A stretch of DNA of 64,000 nt from the NCBI RefSeq assembly GCF_019511445.1, contig NZ_JAEUAN010000018.1:1-64000 (forward strand). Direction: 5' to 3'. Within the stretch, counting starts at the first letter, position 1. Every line of letters starts with the position of its first letter. A program made the translations under genes and the position numbers. Under the pieces are notes generated by a model, which was given only the letters and a program-made list of their open reading frames with translations, was not told where the DNA came from and did not search any database. This document shows, one piece after another, positions 32,441 through 41,118 of this stretch. This DNA comes from Aliirhizobium wenxiniae. GTDB lineage: Bacteria; Pseudomonadota; Alphaproteobacteria; Rhizobiales; Rhizobiaceae.

Positions 32441-32455
32441 GTACTCATTTTGTTC
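32441..32455 (-). promoter_or_regulatory. LexA operator of recA
   Basis: Read on the minus strand this is GAAC-AAAATGA-GTAC. GAAC-N7-GTAC is the operator form reported for rhizobial recA genes. It lies 60 bases upstream of the recA start codon. Confidence 0.8.
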
Positions 32456-32553
32456 TCATTCCGCAAGGGCCATTTAAACCCTTAGGAAGAAATCGTTATT
32501 TCCATCCCGTTCCACAAATGTTCACGGTTCATGCAAGCTGTGGAAATAACTTT

Positions 32554-32599
32554 GCATTTGGGGCATTTTGCCTGCCGTCAACACAAGCGCCCCAAATGC
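32554..32599 (-). terminator. Terminator-like inverted repeat after cckA
   Basis: Perfect 11-bp arms GCATTTGGGGC (32554-32564) / GCCCCAAATGC (32589-32599) with a 24-base loop, 18 bases past the cckA stop. There is no T-run; it may act in termination or mRNA stability. Confidence 0.45.
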
Positions 32600-32616
32600 C
32601 TCAGAGATGAACCGGC

Positions 32617-35226
32617 CTATTCCGAATCAAGCATTTCACGCACGGAGACGGCCAGCTGCTTCAACGAGAACGGTTTTGGCAGGAAGCCGAATTTTGCGTC
32701 GGCCGGAAGGTTCCGGGCAAAGGCGTCTTCCGCATAACCCGAGACGAAGATGAACTTCAGGTCGGGATAGGATTTGCGCAATTCGGTCAAAAGGGTCGGG
32801 CCGTCCATTTCGGGCATGACGACGTCGGAAACGACGATATCCACCTTGCCTTCAAGCTCGTCCATGATGTCGAGCGCCTCGGTGCCGGAACCTGCCTCGT
32901 GGACGGTATAACCGCGCGTTTCGAGCATGCGCTTGCCACCACGACGGACCGCCTCTTCGTCTTCCACCAGGAGCACGACCGCAGACTTGCCGGTCAGGTC
33001 GATCGGCTCGGCGGAAGGTGTCGCGACAGCCTCGACCTTCGGGGCGACATTGGCGGCAGCATCGATCAATGCCGCGGCAGGCGTCGCAGGCGCGACCTCG
33101 GGAATATGCCGTGGCAGGAAGATGCGGAAGCTCGTACCCTGCCCCAGTTCCGATTCAGGATAGAGGTAACCGCCGGACTGCTTGACGATCCCGTAGACCA
33201 TGGAGAGGCCGAGGCCCGTCCCCTTGCCGACTTCCTTCGTGGTGAAAAACGGCTCAAAAATCTTGTCCATGATTTCCGGCGGAATGCCCGTGCCGTTGTC
33301 GGAGACTTCGATCATGACAAAATCTTCAGACGGTAGCTCGGCCTGCAGGAAGCCGCTCGTGTCTTCCGCCGTCACGTTACGGGTCTTGATCAGGATCGTG
33401 CCGCCGCCCGGCATGGCGTCTCGTGCGTTGACGCAGAGATTGATGAGGACCTGCTCGAATTGCGAAAGATCGGTGCGCACCGGCCAGAGGTCACGGCCGT
33501 AATCGACTTCCAGCTTGACGTTGGTGCCGGATATCAACCGGTCGACCAGCATGCGCAGGTCGCCCACCACGTCTGTCAGGTTGAGCACGGCCGGACGCAT
33601 CGTCTGCTTGCGCGAGAAGGCGAGCAGCTGGCGAACGAGCACGGCGGCACGATTGGCGTTGCGCTTGATCTCCATCAGATCGGCAAAGCTTGCGTCCGAA
33701 GGGCGGGCCTGCAACAGAAGATGATCGGAAGACAGGAGAATTGCCGTCAACACGTTGTTGAAATCGTGCGCTATGCCGCCTGCCAGCGTGCCGACAGCAT
33801 TCAACTTCTGCGTCTGCGCCATCTGGGTTTCCAGCGCCTTCTGCTCGGTCGTCTCGACCGCGTAGACGATTGCGGCCTCCTCCGGCGCCTCGTCGCTCTC
33901 GTCGATCACGGCATTGACGTAGAAACGGACATAGCGGTTTTCGTCGCCGGGATGGCGGGATTCGATCGGAGCGATATCGCCCTGCCTGTCCTTGGCCGCG
34001 GCAAGAGCCTCCATCAGCATGTCGCGCGTGCTGTCGTGAACGATCCGCTCCAGCTGCGCGCTGCCTGCATCGACATCGTCACGCGAGACGACGCCCGCAA
34101 AAAGTCGCAGGAACGGCGCGTTGATGCGCAAAATCCTGCCGTTACCGTCCACCGAGGCAATCGCCATCGGCGTATTGTTGAAGAAGCGGGTGAAGCGCAT
34201 GGCAGACGCGGACTGGTCGGTCTCGGCGCCCTTGGCGCGCATCAGCACCACGGTGCGGCTTTCGCCCGGCGCTCCGTCGCGCAGGGCGCTGACATTGTGG
34301 ACCAGCTTTGCCGGAAGGCTCTGGCCGTTGGCGCGACGAAGGTCGAGTTCGAGCATCTCGGTGCGCTTCAGACCCGGAGCCGCCTGCACGGACTGGATGA
34401 GCGCCATACCCTCACCCGCCACGAGATCCGAAATCATCATCGATTGCGGCGTGAATTTCGTCAGGTCCAGACCAAGCCATTCGGCAAGCGTCGCATTGAT
34501 ATAGAAGATCTCGCCTTTCCTGCCAGCGGAGAAGAAGCCGACCGGGGCGTGATCGAGATAATCGATCGCGTTCTGCAACTCACGGAAAAAGCGTTCCTGG
34601 TCATCCCGTTCCGAGGTGATGTCGGTGATTTCCCAGATATCGAGGGCGTTGCGACCGGCAGAGCCGAGCAGCCGGGCCTTGAGGCGATACCAGTGTGCGT
34701 CGGAACCATTGCCGGTCAGGCGGCCTAACGGCTGCAGCAGTCGGAATTCCTCGTGGCCTTCGCGTCCTTCCCGCAGCGCCGATGTCAGGCGGTAGAGAGC
34801 CTCGGTCGATTCGCGTGTCTTAGACAACAGCGTTTCGAGCGACTGGACATTGTGGCCGCTGGTAGCGCCGGTCATGCGCCCATAGGCGGGATTGGCATAA
34901 ACGATCCGCCCCTTGGCGTCGGTAACGACGATGCCGTCAGGGTGACTTGCCATGAAACTGCGGGCCAGCTCATCGGAGCGCGATTGCGGCATGACCTCGA
35001 CAAGGCCGATCAACGACGAGACGATAAAGAAAATCCCGACCATGGCCAGGATGCCGAGAAGGCCGAGAACGACCTCGTTGTCCAGCGCCTGCTGGAAGAC
35101 GACAAAGGCGATGGCAACGCCGAGCAGCACCATCGCCAGAAGGACGATCCGGACAACCGTGCCGCCGCGGCTGCCGCGATCAACCAATGGCGCTTCGTCG
35201 TTACCGGCTTTCGGCGAGCTGGTCAT
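32617..35226 (-). CDS. cckA: Cell-cycle hybrid histidine kinase CckA
   Basis: 869-residue sensor kinase. Two N-terminal membrane helices (about 25-75) precede PAS-like domains (about 90-470). The HisKA motif is TLAGGIAHDFNNVLTA (His near 487), the ATPase motifs are EVSDNGTGIPPEI and GKGTGLGLSMVYGI (about 640-680), and a receiver domain (about 748-869) has its Asp in VVSDVVMPEMDG. This layout matches CckA, which via ChpT controls CtrA. The start at 35226 has AGAGGT upstream; upstream in-frame starts are weaker. Divergent from the FliO-like gene. Confidence 0.93.
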   Translation of the reverse strand: MTSSPKAGNDEAPLVDRGSRGGTVVRIVLLAMVLLGVAIAFVVFQQALDNEVVLGLLGILAMVGIFFIVSSLIGLVEVMPQSRSDELARSFMASHPDGIVVTDAKGRIVYANPAYGRMTGATSGHNVQSLETLLSKTRESTEALYRLTSALREGREGHEEFRLLQPLGRLTGNGSDAHWYRLKARLLGSAGRNALDIWEITDITSERDDQERFFRELQNAIDYLDHAPVGFFSAGRKGEIFYINATLAEWLGLDLTKFTPQSMMISDLVAGEGMALIQSVQAAPGLKRTEMLELDLRRANGQSLPAKLVHNVSALRDGAPGESRTVVLMRAKGAETDQSASAMRFTRFFNNTPMAIASVDGNGRILRINAPFLRLFAGVVSRDDVDAGSAQLERIVHDSTRDMLMEALAAAKDRQGDIAPIESRHPGDENRYVRFYVNAVIDESDEAPEEAAIVYAVETTEQKALETQMAQTQKLNAVGTLAGGIAHDFNNVLTAILLSSDHLLLQARPSDASFADLMEIKRNANRAAVLVRQLLAFSRKQTMRPAVLNLTDVVGDLRMLVDRLISGTNVKLEVDYGRDLWPVRTDLSQFEQVLINLCVNARDAMPGGGTILIKTRNVTAEDTSGFLQAELPSEDFVMIEVSDNGTGIPPEIMDKIFEPFFTTKEVGKGTGLGLSMVYGIVKQSGGYLYPESELGQGTSFRIFLPRHIPEVAPATPAAALIDAAANVAPKVEAVATPSAEPIDLTGKSAVVLLVEDEEAVRRGGKRMLETRGYTVHEAGSGTEALDIMDELEGKVDIVVSDVVMPEMDGPTLLTELRKSYPDLKFIFVSGYAEDAFARNLPADAKFGFLPKPFSLKQLAVSVREMLDSE

Positions 35227-35479
35227 CAATACCTCTTGTTCCGGTGCATGCACCGACATCGCAAAACGCGCCCTTTGGCGTTCGCGATTCTCTCTTAGCA
35301 ATTTGAAGATGAAGCAAAAAGCTCCGGAAAGCCACAAAAGGCGGGACAGTGCAGCGCCCTGCCCTATCTGAGATGCGAATGAGACACATTTTAGCGTTGA
35401 CGGATGGCGCCAAGCCTTGCCTCCGGGGCGAAAAAATCGTCAGTGTCCAATGCATAGATCGCGTAAGGAGTTTAAAAAC

Positions 35480-36460
35480 ATGGCTGAACTTTGGGGCGAA
35501 TACGGTCGCAACCTTGTCGTGGCGGTCATTGGCGTCGGTTTGGCCCTCATTTGCCTCGTCGGAATCCTGTGGATAGTGCGCGGACGGCGGGGACCTTCGC
35601 CATTCGTGCGTGGTGGGCGCAACCGCCAGCCGCGCCTGCAGGTACTGGATGCAGCAGCCGTCGATGCGCGCCGCCGCTTGGTTCTCGTCAGACGGGATGA
35701 TGTCGAGCATCTGATCATGATCGGCGGACCGACCGATGTCGTCATAGAAAGCCGGATTACCGGTCCAGCCAGAGACGCGGAAAATCCGATCCAGGACGTG
35801 CAGACCGTAACGACTGCGGCACCGACCGCGGCGATCACCGCAAAGCCGGCGGCAACCGAGCCGGCGCGGCGACCGGCACCGGCCCCGGCACCTCGACCCG
35901 AGGCCATCAAAGAGCCGATGGCAGAGGTTCCCGCCCGCGAAGCGCGCGCTGTCGCAGCGCCCCAACCTGCCGCAGCTCCCTCAATCCCCGCTCCGCGCAT
36001 GGAGCCGGTGGTTGCCCCGCAACCGGCAAACCCGGCCCGAATGGAGCCTGTGCAGTCTCGGCCGCGCGCGGAATCGCCGGCGGTCGCCCAGCCTGCGCTT
36101 GACGATGCCGCCCAGCTTCTCGACAGCCAGCGCAATCGTGTCTTTGCCGACCATAACAACACGGCCCCTGCGGCGGCGCCCGTTTTCCGTCCGGCACCGC
36201 AGCCGGTTACCGCCTCCACCGAACGGCCGACGGGTCTCGGAAGTGATTTTGAAAAGATCCTTGAGGAGGAGATGGCGCAGAACATGGCTGCGCGTGAAGC
36301 GTCGCTTGCCAATCGCCCGGGCCGCCCGCTGCCCCAGGCAGGCCCGGCCGTCGCCATACCGGTCGTCACGACGCCGGGTGCCGCGACGCGGGAAGATCCC
36401 TCACTGCAAAGCGAGGTCGCCCGGATATTCGGGGAAATGTCTGCGAGCCGCGACAAATAA
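35480..36460 (+). CDS. FliO-like membrane protein with Pro/Ala-rich tail
   Basis: 326-residue protein. The N-terminal membrane helix (about 10-35, NLVVAVIGVGLALICLVGIL) and the following domain RRLVLVRRDDVEHLIMIGGP resemble the FliO family that helps insert the flagellar export gate. The remaining 220 residues are low-complexity, Pro/Ala/Arg-rich, which is unlike E. coli FliO. AAGGAG precedes the ATG at 35480. No flagellar genes are nearby, so a non-flagellar role is possible. Divergent from cckA. Confidence 0.7.
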   Translation: MAELWGEYGRNLVVAVIGVGLALICLVGILWIVRGRRGPSPFVRGGRNRQPRLQVLDAAAVDARRRLVLVRRDDVEHLIMIGGPTDVVIESRITGPARDAENPIQDVQTVTTAAPTAAITAKPAATEPARRPAPAPAPRPEAIKEPMAEVPAREARAVAAPQPAAAPSIPAPRMEPVVAPQPANPARMEPVQSRPRAESPAVAQPALDDAAQLLDSQRNRVFADHNNTAPAAAPVFRPAPQPVTASTERPTGLGSDFEKILEEEMAQNMAAREASLANRPGRPLPQAGPAVAIPVVTTPGAATREDPSLQSEVARIFGEMSASRDK

Positions 36461-36489
36461 GGCCCGTATCAGGAACGATGAATGCAAAC

Positions 36490-36521
36490 AAAAAAGGCAC
36501 GTCGCGACGTGCCTTTTTTTG
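36490..36521. terminator. Bidirectional terminator (FliO-like gene / dksA)
   Basis: AAAAAAGGCACGTCG / CGACGTGCCTTTTTTT palindrome with A and T runs on both sides, between two convergent genes. Confidence 0.9.
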
Positions 36522-36557
36522 TTTTTGTCTTTTGTTTTTGTCTCAGCTTAACGAAAA

Positions 36558-36977
36558 CTATTCGTCGCGATAGACCTTTTCACGTCGCTCGTGACGCTCC
36601 TGCGCCTCGATCGACAGTGTTGCGATCGGACGGGCGTCCAGTCGCTTCAAGCCGATCGGTTCGCCGGTTTCTTCGCAATAGCCGTAGGTTCCATCGTCGA
36701 TACGCTGCATGGCAGCATCGATCTTGGATATGAGTTTGCGCTGACGGTCGCGGGCGCGCAATTCAATTGCACGGTCCGTTTCCGAAGATGCGCGGTCTGC
36801 TAGGTCTGGATGGTTTGCACTTTCCTCAGCCAAGTGCCCGAGGGTCTCCCGTGCCTCCCTGAGGATGTCATTCTTCCATGCGATCAGTTTGGCCCTGAAG
36901 TAAGCCTTCTGATTTGCATTCATGAACTCTTCGTTTTCCGAGAGCACATAGTTACTAAGATCGATCTTCTCACTCAA
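36558..36977 (-). CDS. dksA: RNA polymerase-binding transcription factor DksA
   Basis: 139-residue DksA, the (p)ppGpp co-factor that inserts its coiled coil into the RNA polymerase secondary channel. The coiled coil holds HPDLADRASSETDRAIELRA with the functional acidic tip. The C-terminal globular part has only one Cys (YGYCEETGEPIGLKRLDARP then LSIEAQ), so the four-Cys zinc finger is absent. The start is most likely TTG at 36977, because AGGAG lies 7 bases upstream; the ATG at 36998 has no site. Confidence 0.93.
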   Translation of the reverse strand: MSEKIDLSNYVLSENEEFMNANQKAYFRAKLIAWKNDILREARETLGHLAEESANHPDLADRASSETDRAIELRARDRQRKLISKIDAAMQRIDDGTYGYCEETGEPIGLKRLDARPIATLSIEAQERHERREKVYRDE

Positions 36978-37070
36978 CGCGATTCTCCTGAAGAACATCT
37001 CATGAGGCCCCTATACTCCATTAACCAGTCCTCATTCAAGCCTTTCGCCCACATTTGCAGCAGTTTTAAA

Positions 37071-37081
37071 TTTGTCACAAA
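37071..37081. promoter_or_regulatory. Palindrome TTTGTCACAAA
   Basis: 11-bp odd palindrome in the dksA/SixA-like divergent region, identical to the core of the palindrome at 23091-23103. Possible operator; low confidence. Confidence 0.3.
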
Positions 37082-37233
37082 AATCGGCTAAGTGGCTAAT
37101 TTTTATGCTTTTCCCATAATCGCATGGGTAGCCGGCTTCCAAACACCTCAACCGGCAGCACATGATGCGGTTGACCAATCGGCCCAAGCAACGTTACGCC
37201 TTTTACTCAGCGTTTCATTTTGGCGAGCCGAAG

Positions 37234-37731
37234 ATGATCGAGCCTGAACCATTCCGTATTTATTTGATGCGACATGCGCAGGCGGCTTCGTCCGTGCCGG
37301 GCGGGCGCGACTTCGACCGCGATCTCGACGATCGCGGCTACATGCAGGCGGAGATGGTTGCCGATCGTGCGGCAGATCTTGGATATGTACCGGACTGCCT
37401 CGTCAGCTCCACGGCGGCGCGCTGCCGGCAGACTGCGGAAATCGTGCGTCGGGCCATTCGCGAAACGCTGGAAATCCAGTTCGTCGACGAGCTTTATAAT
37501 GGCACACCGGATCTCTACGCGACCATCATCGCCGGGCAGCGCCCTGCCCGTTCCGTCATGCTGATCGGGCATAATCCGAGCATAGACCTGCTACTGGAGG
37601 GTCTTATCGGCAAAGCTGCGAGACGTGCCGCAATGCCGGGTGGATATCCGACGGCAGGCCTTGCGGTTCTCGACTATTCCGAAGAGACGGAGAATGGCGG
37701 CTGGGTGCTGACCAACCTGCTCAGCGTGTGA
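37234..37731 (+). CDS. SixA-like histidine phosphatase
   Basis: 165-residue phosphohistidine phosphatase of the RHG (histidine phosphatase) superfamily. The catalytic RH is in FRIYLMRHAQAA (Arg13-His14), the second Arg-rich site is VSSTAARCRQTAEIV, and the second catalytic His is in VMLIGHNPSIDLLLE. It is similar in size to SixA, which removes phosphate from HPt domains, so a phosphorelay role is an inference. No strong ribosome binding site distinguishes 37234 from the ATG at 37162; family length favours 37234. Confidence 0.85.
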   Translation: MIEPEPFRIYLMRHAQAASSVPGGRDFDRDLDDRGYMQAEMVADRAADLGYVPDCLVSSTAARCRQTAEIVRRAIRETLEIQFVDELYNGTPDLYATIIAGQRPARSVMLIGHNPSIDLLLEGLIGKAARRAAMPGGYPTAGLAVLDYSEETENGGWVLTNLLSV

Positions 37732-37798
37732 GCGGCTGCGCATTGCGAGCAGGCGACGCACGCCTATATAGGGGAAAACACTTTTTCGGGATCCCGCC

Positions 37799-39268
37799 TT
37801 GGCGACTTCGCTGACCAGTTTTACCGACGACGCTCGCATTGCACTCGACAATATCGCCGACCGCGCATCGGGGCTCGTGAACCCGACGATAAGGCTTGGC
37901 GTCACCGGCCTTTCGCGCGCCGGCAAGACAGTGCTGATTTCATCGATCGTGCACAACCTCCTCAACGGCGGCCGCCTGCCCCTTTTCGAGGCAGGCCGAT
38001 CAGGCAGGGTCTCAAGCATAAGGCTGGAAGAACAGCCGGATGACGCGATACCGCGCTTCCAATACGAGGACCACATCCAGGCGCTCGTTCGCGATCGCAT
38101 ATGGCCGGATTCGACCCGCGCCATTTCCGAATTGCGACTGACCATCGATTACCAGAGCGCCAGCGGCTGGAACCGGTTCTTTTCGCCGGGAAGGCTTTCT
38201 CTCGATATCGTCGACTATCCGGGAGAATGGCTGCTCGATCTGCCTCTTCTTACTCAGGACTACCGCCAGTTCAGCAATGGGACGGCGGAACTGGCGCAGA
38301 CAGGCATCCGCAAGGAACTGGCGCGCGACTGGCTGCAGCTTGCGACGACGATCGACATGGATGCGCCGGCCGATGAAATGACGGCTCGCCGCCTGTTCGA
38401 GGTGTTTTCGGCCTATCTCAAGGCGTGCAAATCCGACGAGAGATCCCTGTCGACCCTTCCGCCGGGACGTTTTCTGATGCCCGGAGACCTCGAAGGCTCG
38501 CCGGCTCTGACTTTCGCACCACTGCCGGGCATTGCGGAGACACCGGCAATCAAGGGGTCATTGCGGGCGATGATGGAGCGCCGCTTCGAGGCCTACAAGA
38601 CCGTGGTGGTAAAACCGTTCTTCCGGCATCATTTTGCGCGACTCGACCGGCAGATCGTGCTCGTCGATGCGCTGCAGGCAATCAATCGCGGGCCGGAGGC
38701 GCTGCAGGATCTCGAACGGGCGCTGAGCGACGTGCTCGGCTGTTTCCGGCCGGGACATAACAGTTTCTTCTCGTCCTTCGTTACACGCCGGATCGACAAG
38801 GTGCTGATCGCGGCCACCAAGGCTGACCACCTGCATCATGAAAGCCATGACCGGCTCGAGCGGCTGACCGGCCGTCTCGTCGACCGCGCCATTCAGCGCA
38901 TCGGCCTGTCGGGTGCAGGATTCGAGGTGATGGCGATCGCTTCTGTGCGCGCCACGCGCGAGGCGAGCGTCAAGGAAGGCAATCACATGCTGCCGGTGAT
39001 CGTCGGAACGCCGATGGCGGGTGAGACGATCAATGGCGAGCGGTTCGACGGCACCAAGACAACCGCCATCTTCCCCGGCGATCTGCCGGCCGACCCGACG
39101 CATATGTTCAACACGCTGGATAGTGACAGTCCCGAACTGCCGGACATCAATTTCGTCCGCTTCCGGCCTCCGGCGCTCGAAGGGTGTTCGGGCAAGCTCA
39201 ATCTCGCGGTGCCGCATATCAGGCTCGACCGCGCCCTGCAGTTCCTGCTCGGAGACCGCCTCGCATGA
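37799..39268 (+). CDS. ycjX: YcjX family P-loop protein
   Basis: 489-residue nucleoside-triphosphate-binding protein of the YcjX/DUF463 family, found in stress-induced (phage-shock-like) loci of other bacteria; exact function unknown. The P-loop is VTGLSRAGKTVLISS (37-44). RLSLDIVDYPGEWLLDLPLL is the family hallmark and VLIAATKADHLHHESH the base-recognition motif. Translation begins at TTG (37799). Its stop overlaps the next start in ATGA, giving strict coupling with the YcjF-like gene. Confidence 0.88.
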   Translation: MATSLTSFTDDARIALDNIADRASGLVNPTIRLGVTGLSRAGKTVLISSIVHNLLNGGRLPLFEAGRSGRVSSIRLEEQPDDAIPRFQYEDHIQALVRDRIWPDSTRAISELRLTIDYQSASGWNRFFSPGRLSLDIVDYPGEWLLDLPLLTQDYRQFSNGTAELAQTGIRKELARDWLQLATTIDMDAPADEMTARRLFEVFSAYLKACKSDERSLSTLPPGRFLMPGDLEGSPALTFAPLPGIAETPAIKGSLRAMMERRFEAYKTVVVKPFFRHHFARLDRQIVLVDALQAINRGPEALQDLERALSDVLGCFRPGHNSFFSSFVTRRIDKVLIAATKADHLHHESHDRLERLTGRLVDRAIQRIGLSGAGFEVMAIASVRATREASVKEGNHMLPVIVGTPMAGETINGERFDGTKTTAIFPGDLPADPTHMFNTLDSDSPELPDINFVRFRPPALEGCSGKLNLAVPHIRLDRALQFLLGDRLA

Positions 39269-40338
39269 GACCGCCGCTCAACACCGATCCGTCCCGACGC
39301 CGTCCGGCTGCATTTCAGGTGGAAGACGAAGCAGACAGGGAAACCGTGACGGCTCCACCAGCGCGCAAACCCAAGAGCTTCGATCAGCCGGTCACGGTCG
39401 TACCGGACGAAGACGATCCGTTTTCCGGTGCCGATCTCGAGACAGTAAGCCTTCCCATCGCTGAGCCGAGGCGGCGCAAGCGTTTCTCATTCGTCGCGCT
39501 TGCAACGGCGGCGCTCGGCACATTCCTCTCGCTTGCCTTCGGGCTTTGGGCGGATCAGGTCGTTCGCGATCTTTTCGCCCGGGCCGACTGGCTCGGTTAT
39601 GCCGCGATCACTGCGCTTTCGCTGGCGCTTTTCGGATTGCTGGTCGTTGTCGGGCGCGAGATCATGGGGATCGCCCGTCTTGCCGCAGTGCAGACCCTGA
39701 AAACAGAGGCGGAAGAGGCCGCAGCTTCCGTTCAGGCCCAGCCTGCGCGCAAGGTGGTCGAACGCCTGATATCGCTCCTCAGTCACCGGGCGGAGACGGC
39801 CAAGGGCCGAAGCGTTCTCGATGGGACCAAGGACGACATTATCGACGGGCCGCATCTTCTTGATCTCGCCGAGCGCGAATTGCTGACGCCGCTCGATCGC
39901 AAGGCGCGCGGCCTGATTCTCAATTCGTCCAAGCGGGTGGCGGTCGTCACCGCCATCAGTCCGCGGGCGATCGTCGATCTCGCCTATGTCCTGTTCGAGG
40001 TCACGCGCCTCGTGCGCGCCATGGCCGAGCTTTATGGCGCAAGACCAGGAAAACTCGGCCTTCTGCGGTTGATCCGCGATGTCATCGCGCATCTGGCTGT
40101 TACAGGCTCCATCGCTGTCGGCGACGGGTTGGCGCAGCAGGTTCTCGGTCATGGACTTGCGTCGAGACTGTCGCGCCGGTTGGGCGAAGGCGTCATCAAC
40201 GGGCTTCTGACGGCACGGATCGGGATCGCGGCCATGGACCTGTGCCGACCGCTGCCGTTCCGCGCCCTGCCGCGACCGGGGATCGGCGATTTCATGTCCG
40301 ATATCGTGGCTGCCGGCCGCACGGACGAGAAGGACTAA
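39265..40338 (+). CDS. ycjF: YcjF-like (UPF0283) membrane protein
   Basis: 357-residue inner-membrane protein of the TIGR01620/UPF0283 family. A polar N-terminal region (about 1-70) is followed by two membrane helices (about 74-95 and 108-130), then a helical domain with a Gly/Leu-rich segment near the C-terminus (TGSIAVGDGLAQQVLGHGLA). The ATGA overlap with ycjX indicates co-translation and a joint function, consistent with ycjX-ycjF elsewhere. Function unproven. Confidence 0.85.
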   Translation: MRPPLNTDPSRRRPAAFQVEDEADRETVTAPPARKPKSFDQPVTVVPDEDDPFSGADLETVSLPIAEPRRRKRFSFVALATAALGTFLSLAFGLWADQVVRDLFARADWLGYAAITALSLALFGLLVVVGREIMGIARLAAVQTLKTEAEEAAASVQAQPARKVVERLISLLSHRAETAKGRSVLDGTKDDIIDGPHLLDLAERELLTPLDRKARGLILNSSKRVAVVTAISPRAIVDLAYVLFEVTRLVRAMAELYGARPGKLGLLRLIRDVIAHLAVTGSIAVGDGLAQQVLGHGLASRLSRRLGEGVINGLLTARIGIAAMDLCRPLPFRALPRPGIGDFMSDIVAAGRTDEKD

Positions 40339-40454
40339 CCCTTTCCGGGACACCCTGCAGGCGCCGAAAGATACGAAGCATTAACCATTCTCGCTTAGTT
40401 TCGGCCTCACTAAACATTGCCGCTGACAGCGGAACGTCCCAAGGGGAAAGCCTC

Positions 40455-41012
40455 ATGTATTCGCGCTTCTTTTCGCTTTTCGGCGGGCTTGCCGCTTTGA
40501 CTTTTGTCACCGCAGTTCCGGCATTTGCTCCGCAGGCGGAAGCTGCATCGCGCGACCAGGTGTTCTTCCAGTCTGTTGCAGGCGTATGGAAGGGTCCGGG
40601 CGAGATCGTTGCCGGCAAATACAAGGGCACCAAGTTCAACTGCAACCTGACCGGCTCGCCATCGCCTGACGGAGACACGGGCATCAAGCTCGACGGCACC
40701 TGCCGCGTCGGCGTGTTTCAGCAGCCGATGACGGCCGTCATCACCCAGAACGGACGCGGTTATACCGGCAAGTTCCTCGATGGCGCCGAAGGCAAGGGTC
40801 TCGATATCGTCTCCGGCTCGGTCAATGGCGACAAGGTCGTGATGGGTATCAACCGCGCCAAGCTCAACGGTGCGATGGTCGCCAGCCTACGCGGCGACAA
40901 CAAGATGAACATCACCATTTCGGTCAAGGTCGAAGACCAGATGGTGCCTGTCATCGGCCTGTCTCTCGACCGTGACATCGATTCGATTGCTGTCGGATCG
41001 ATCAAGGAGTGA
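40455..41012 (+). CDS. Secreted hypothetical protein
   Basis: 185-residue protein with a signal peptide (MYSRFFSLFGGLAALTFVTA, probable cleavage after AEA near residue 31). The mature domain is beta-rich with WKGPGEIVAGKYKGTKFNC, two Cys that may pair (Cys near 57 and 76), and repeated Gly-turns. No catalytic motif is visible and I do not recognise a named family; a lipocalin-like beta barrel is possible. AAGGGGAAAG precedes the ATG. A strong terminator follows. Confidence 0.75.
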   Translation: MYSRFFSLFGGLAALTFVTAVPAFAPQAEAASRDQVFFQSVAGVWKGPGEIVAGKYKGTKFNCNLTGSPSPDGDTGIKLDGTCRVGVFQQPMTAVITQNGRGYTGKFLDGAEGKGLDIVSGSVNGDKVVMGINRAKLNGAMVASLRGDNKMNITISVKVEDQMVPVIGLSLDRDIDSIAVGSIKE

Positions 41013-41081
41013 GATTGTTCTCAGGCGAAGTTCAAATCGCCTGAGCTAATCCTTATTCTTAAATCTCAGAGATATCACCTT

Positions 41082-41115
41082 ATCTGAAAACGGCTTTCCG
41101 TTTTCAGATATTTTT
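41082..41115 (+). terminator. Terminator after the secreted protein gene
   Basis: Perfect 12-bp stem ATCTGAAAACGG / CCGTTTTCAGAT with CTTT loop, followed by ATTTTT. It also sits 3 bases past the folK stop of the convergent operon. Confidence 0.85.
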
Positions 41116-41118
41116 CTG

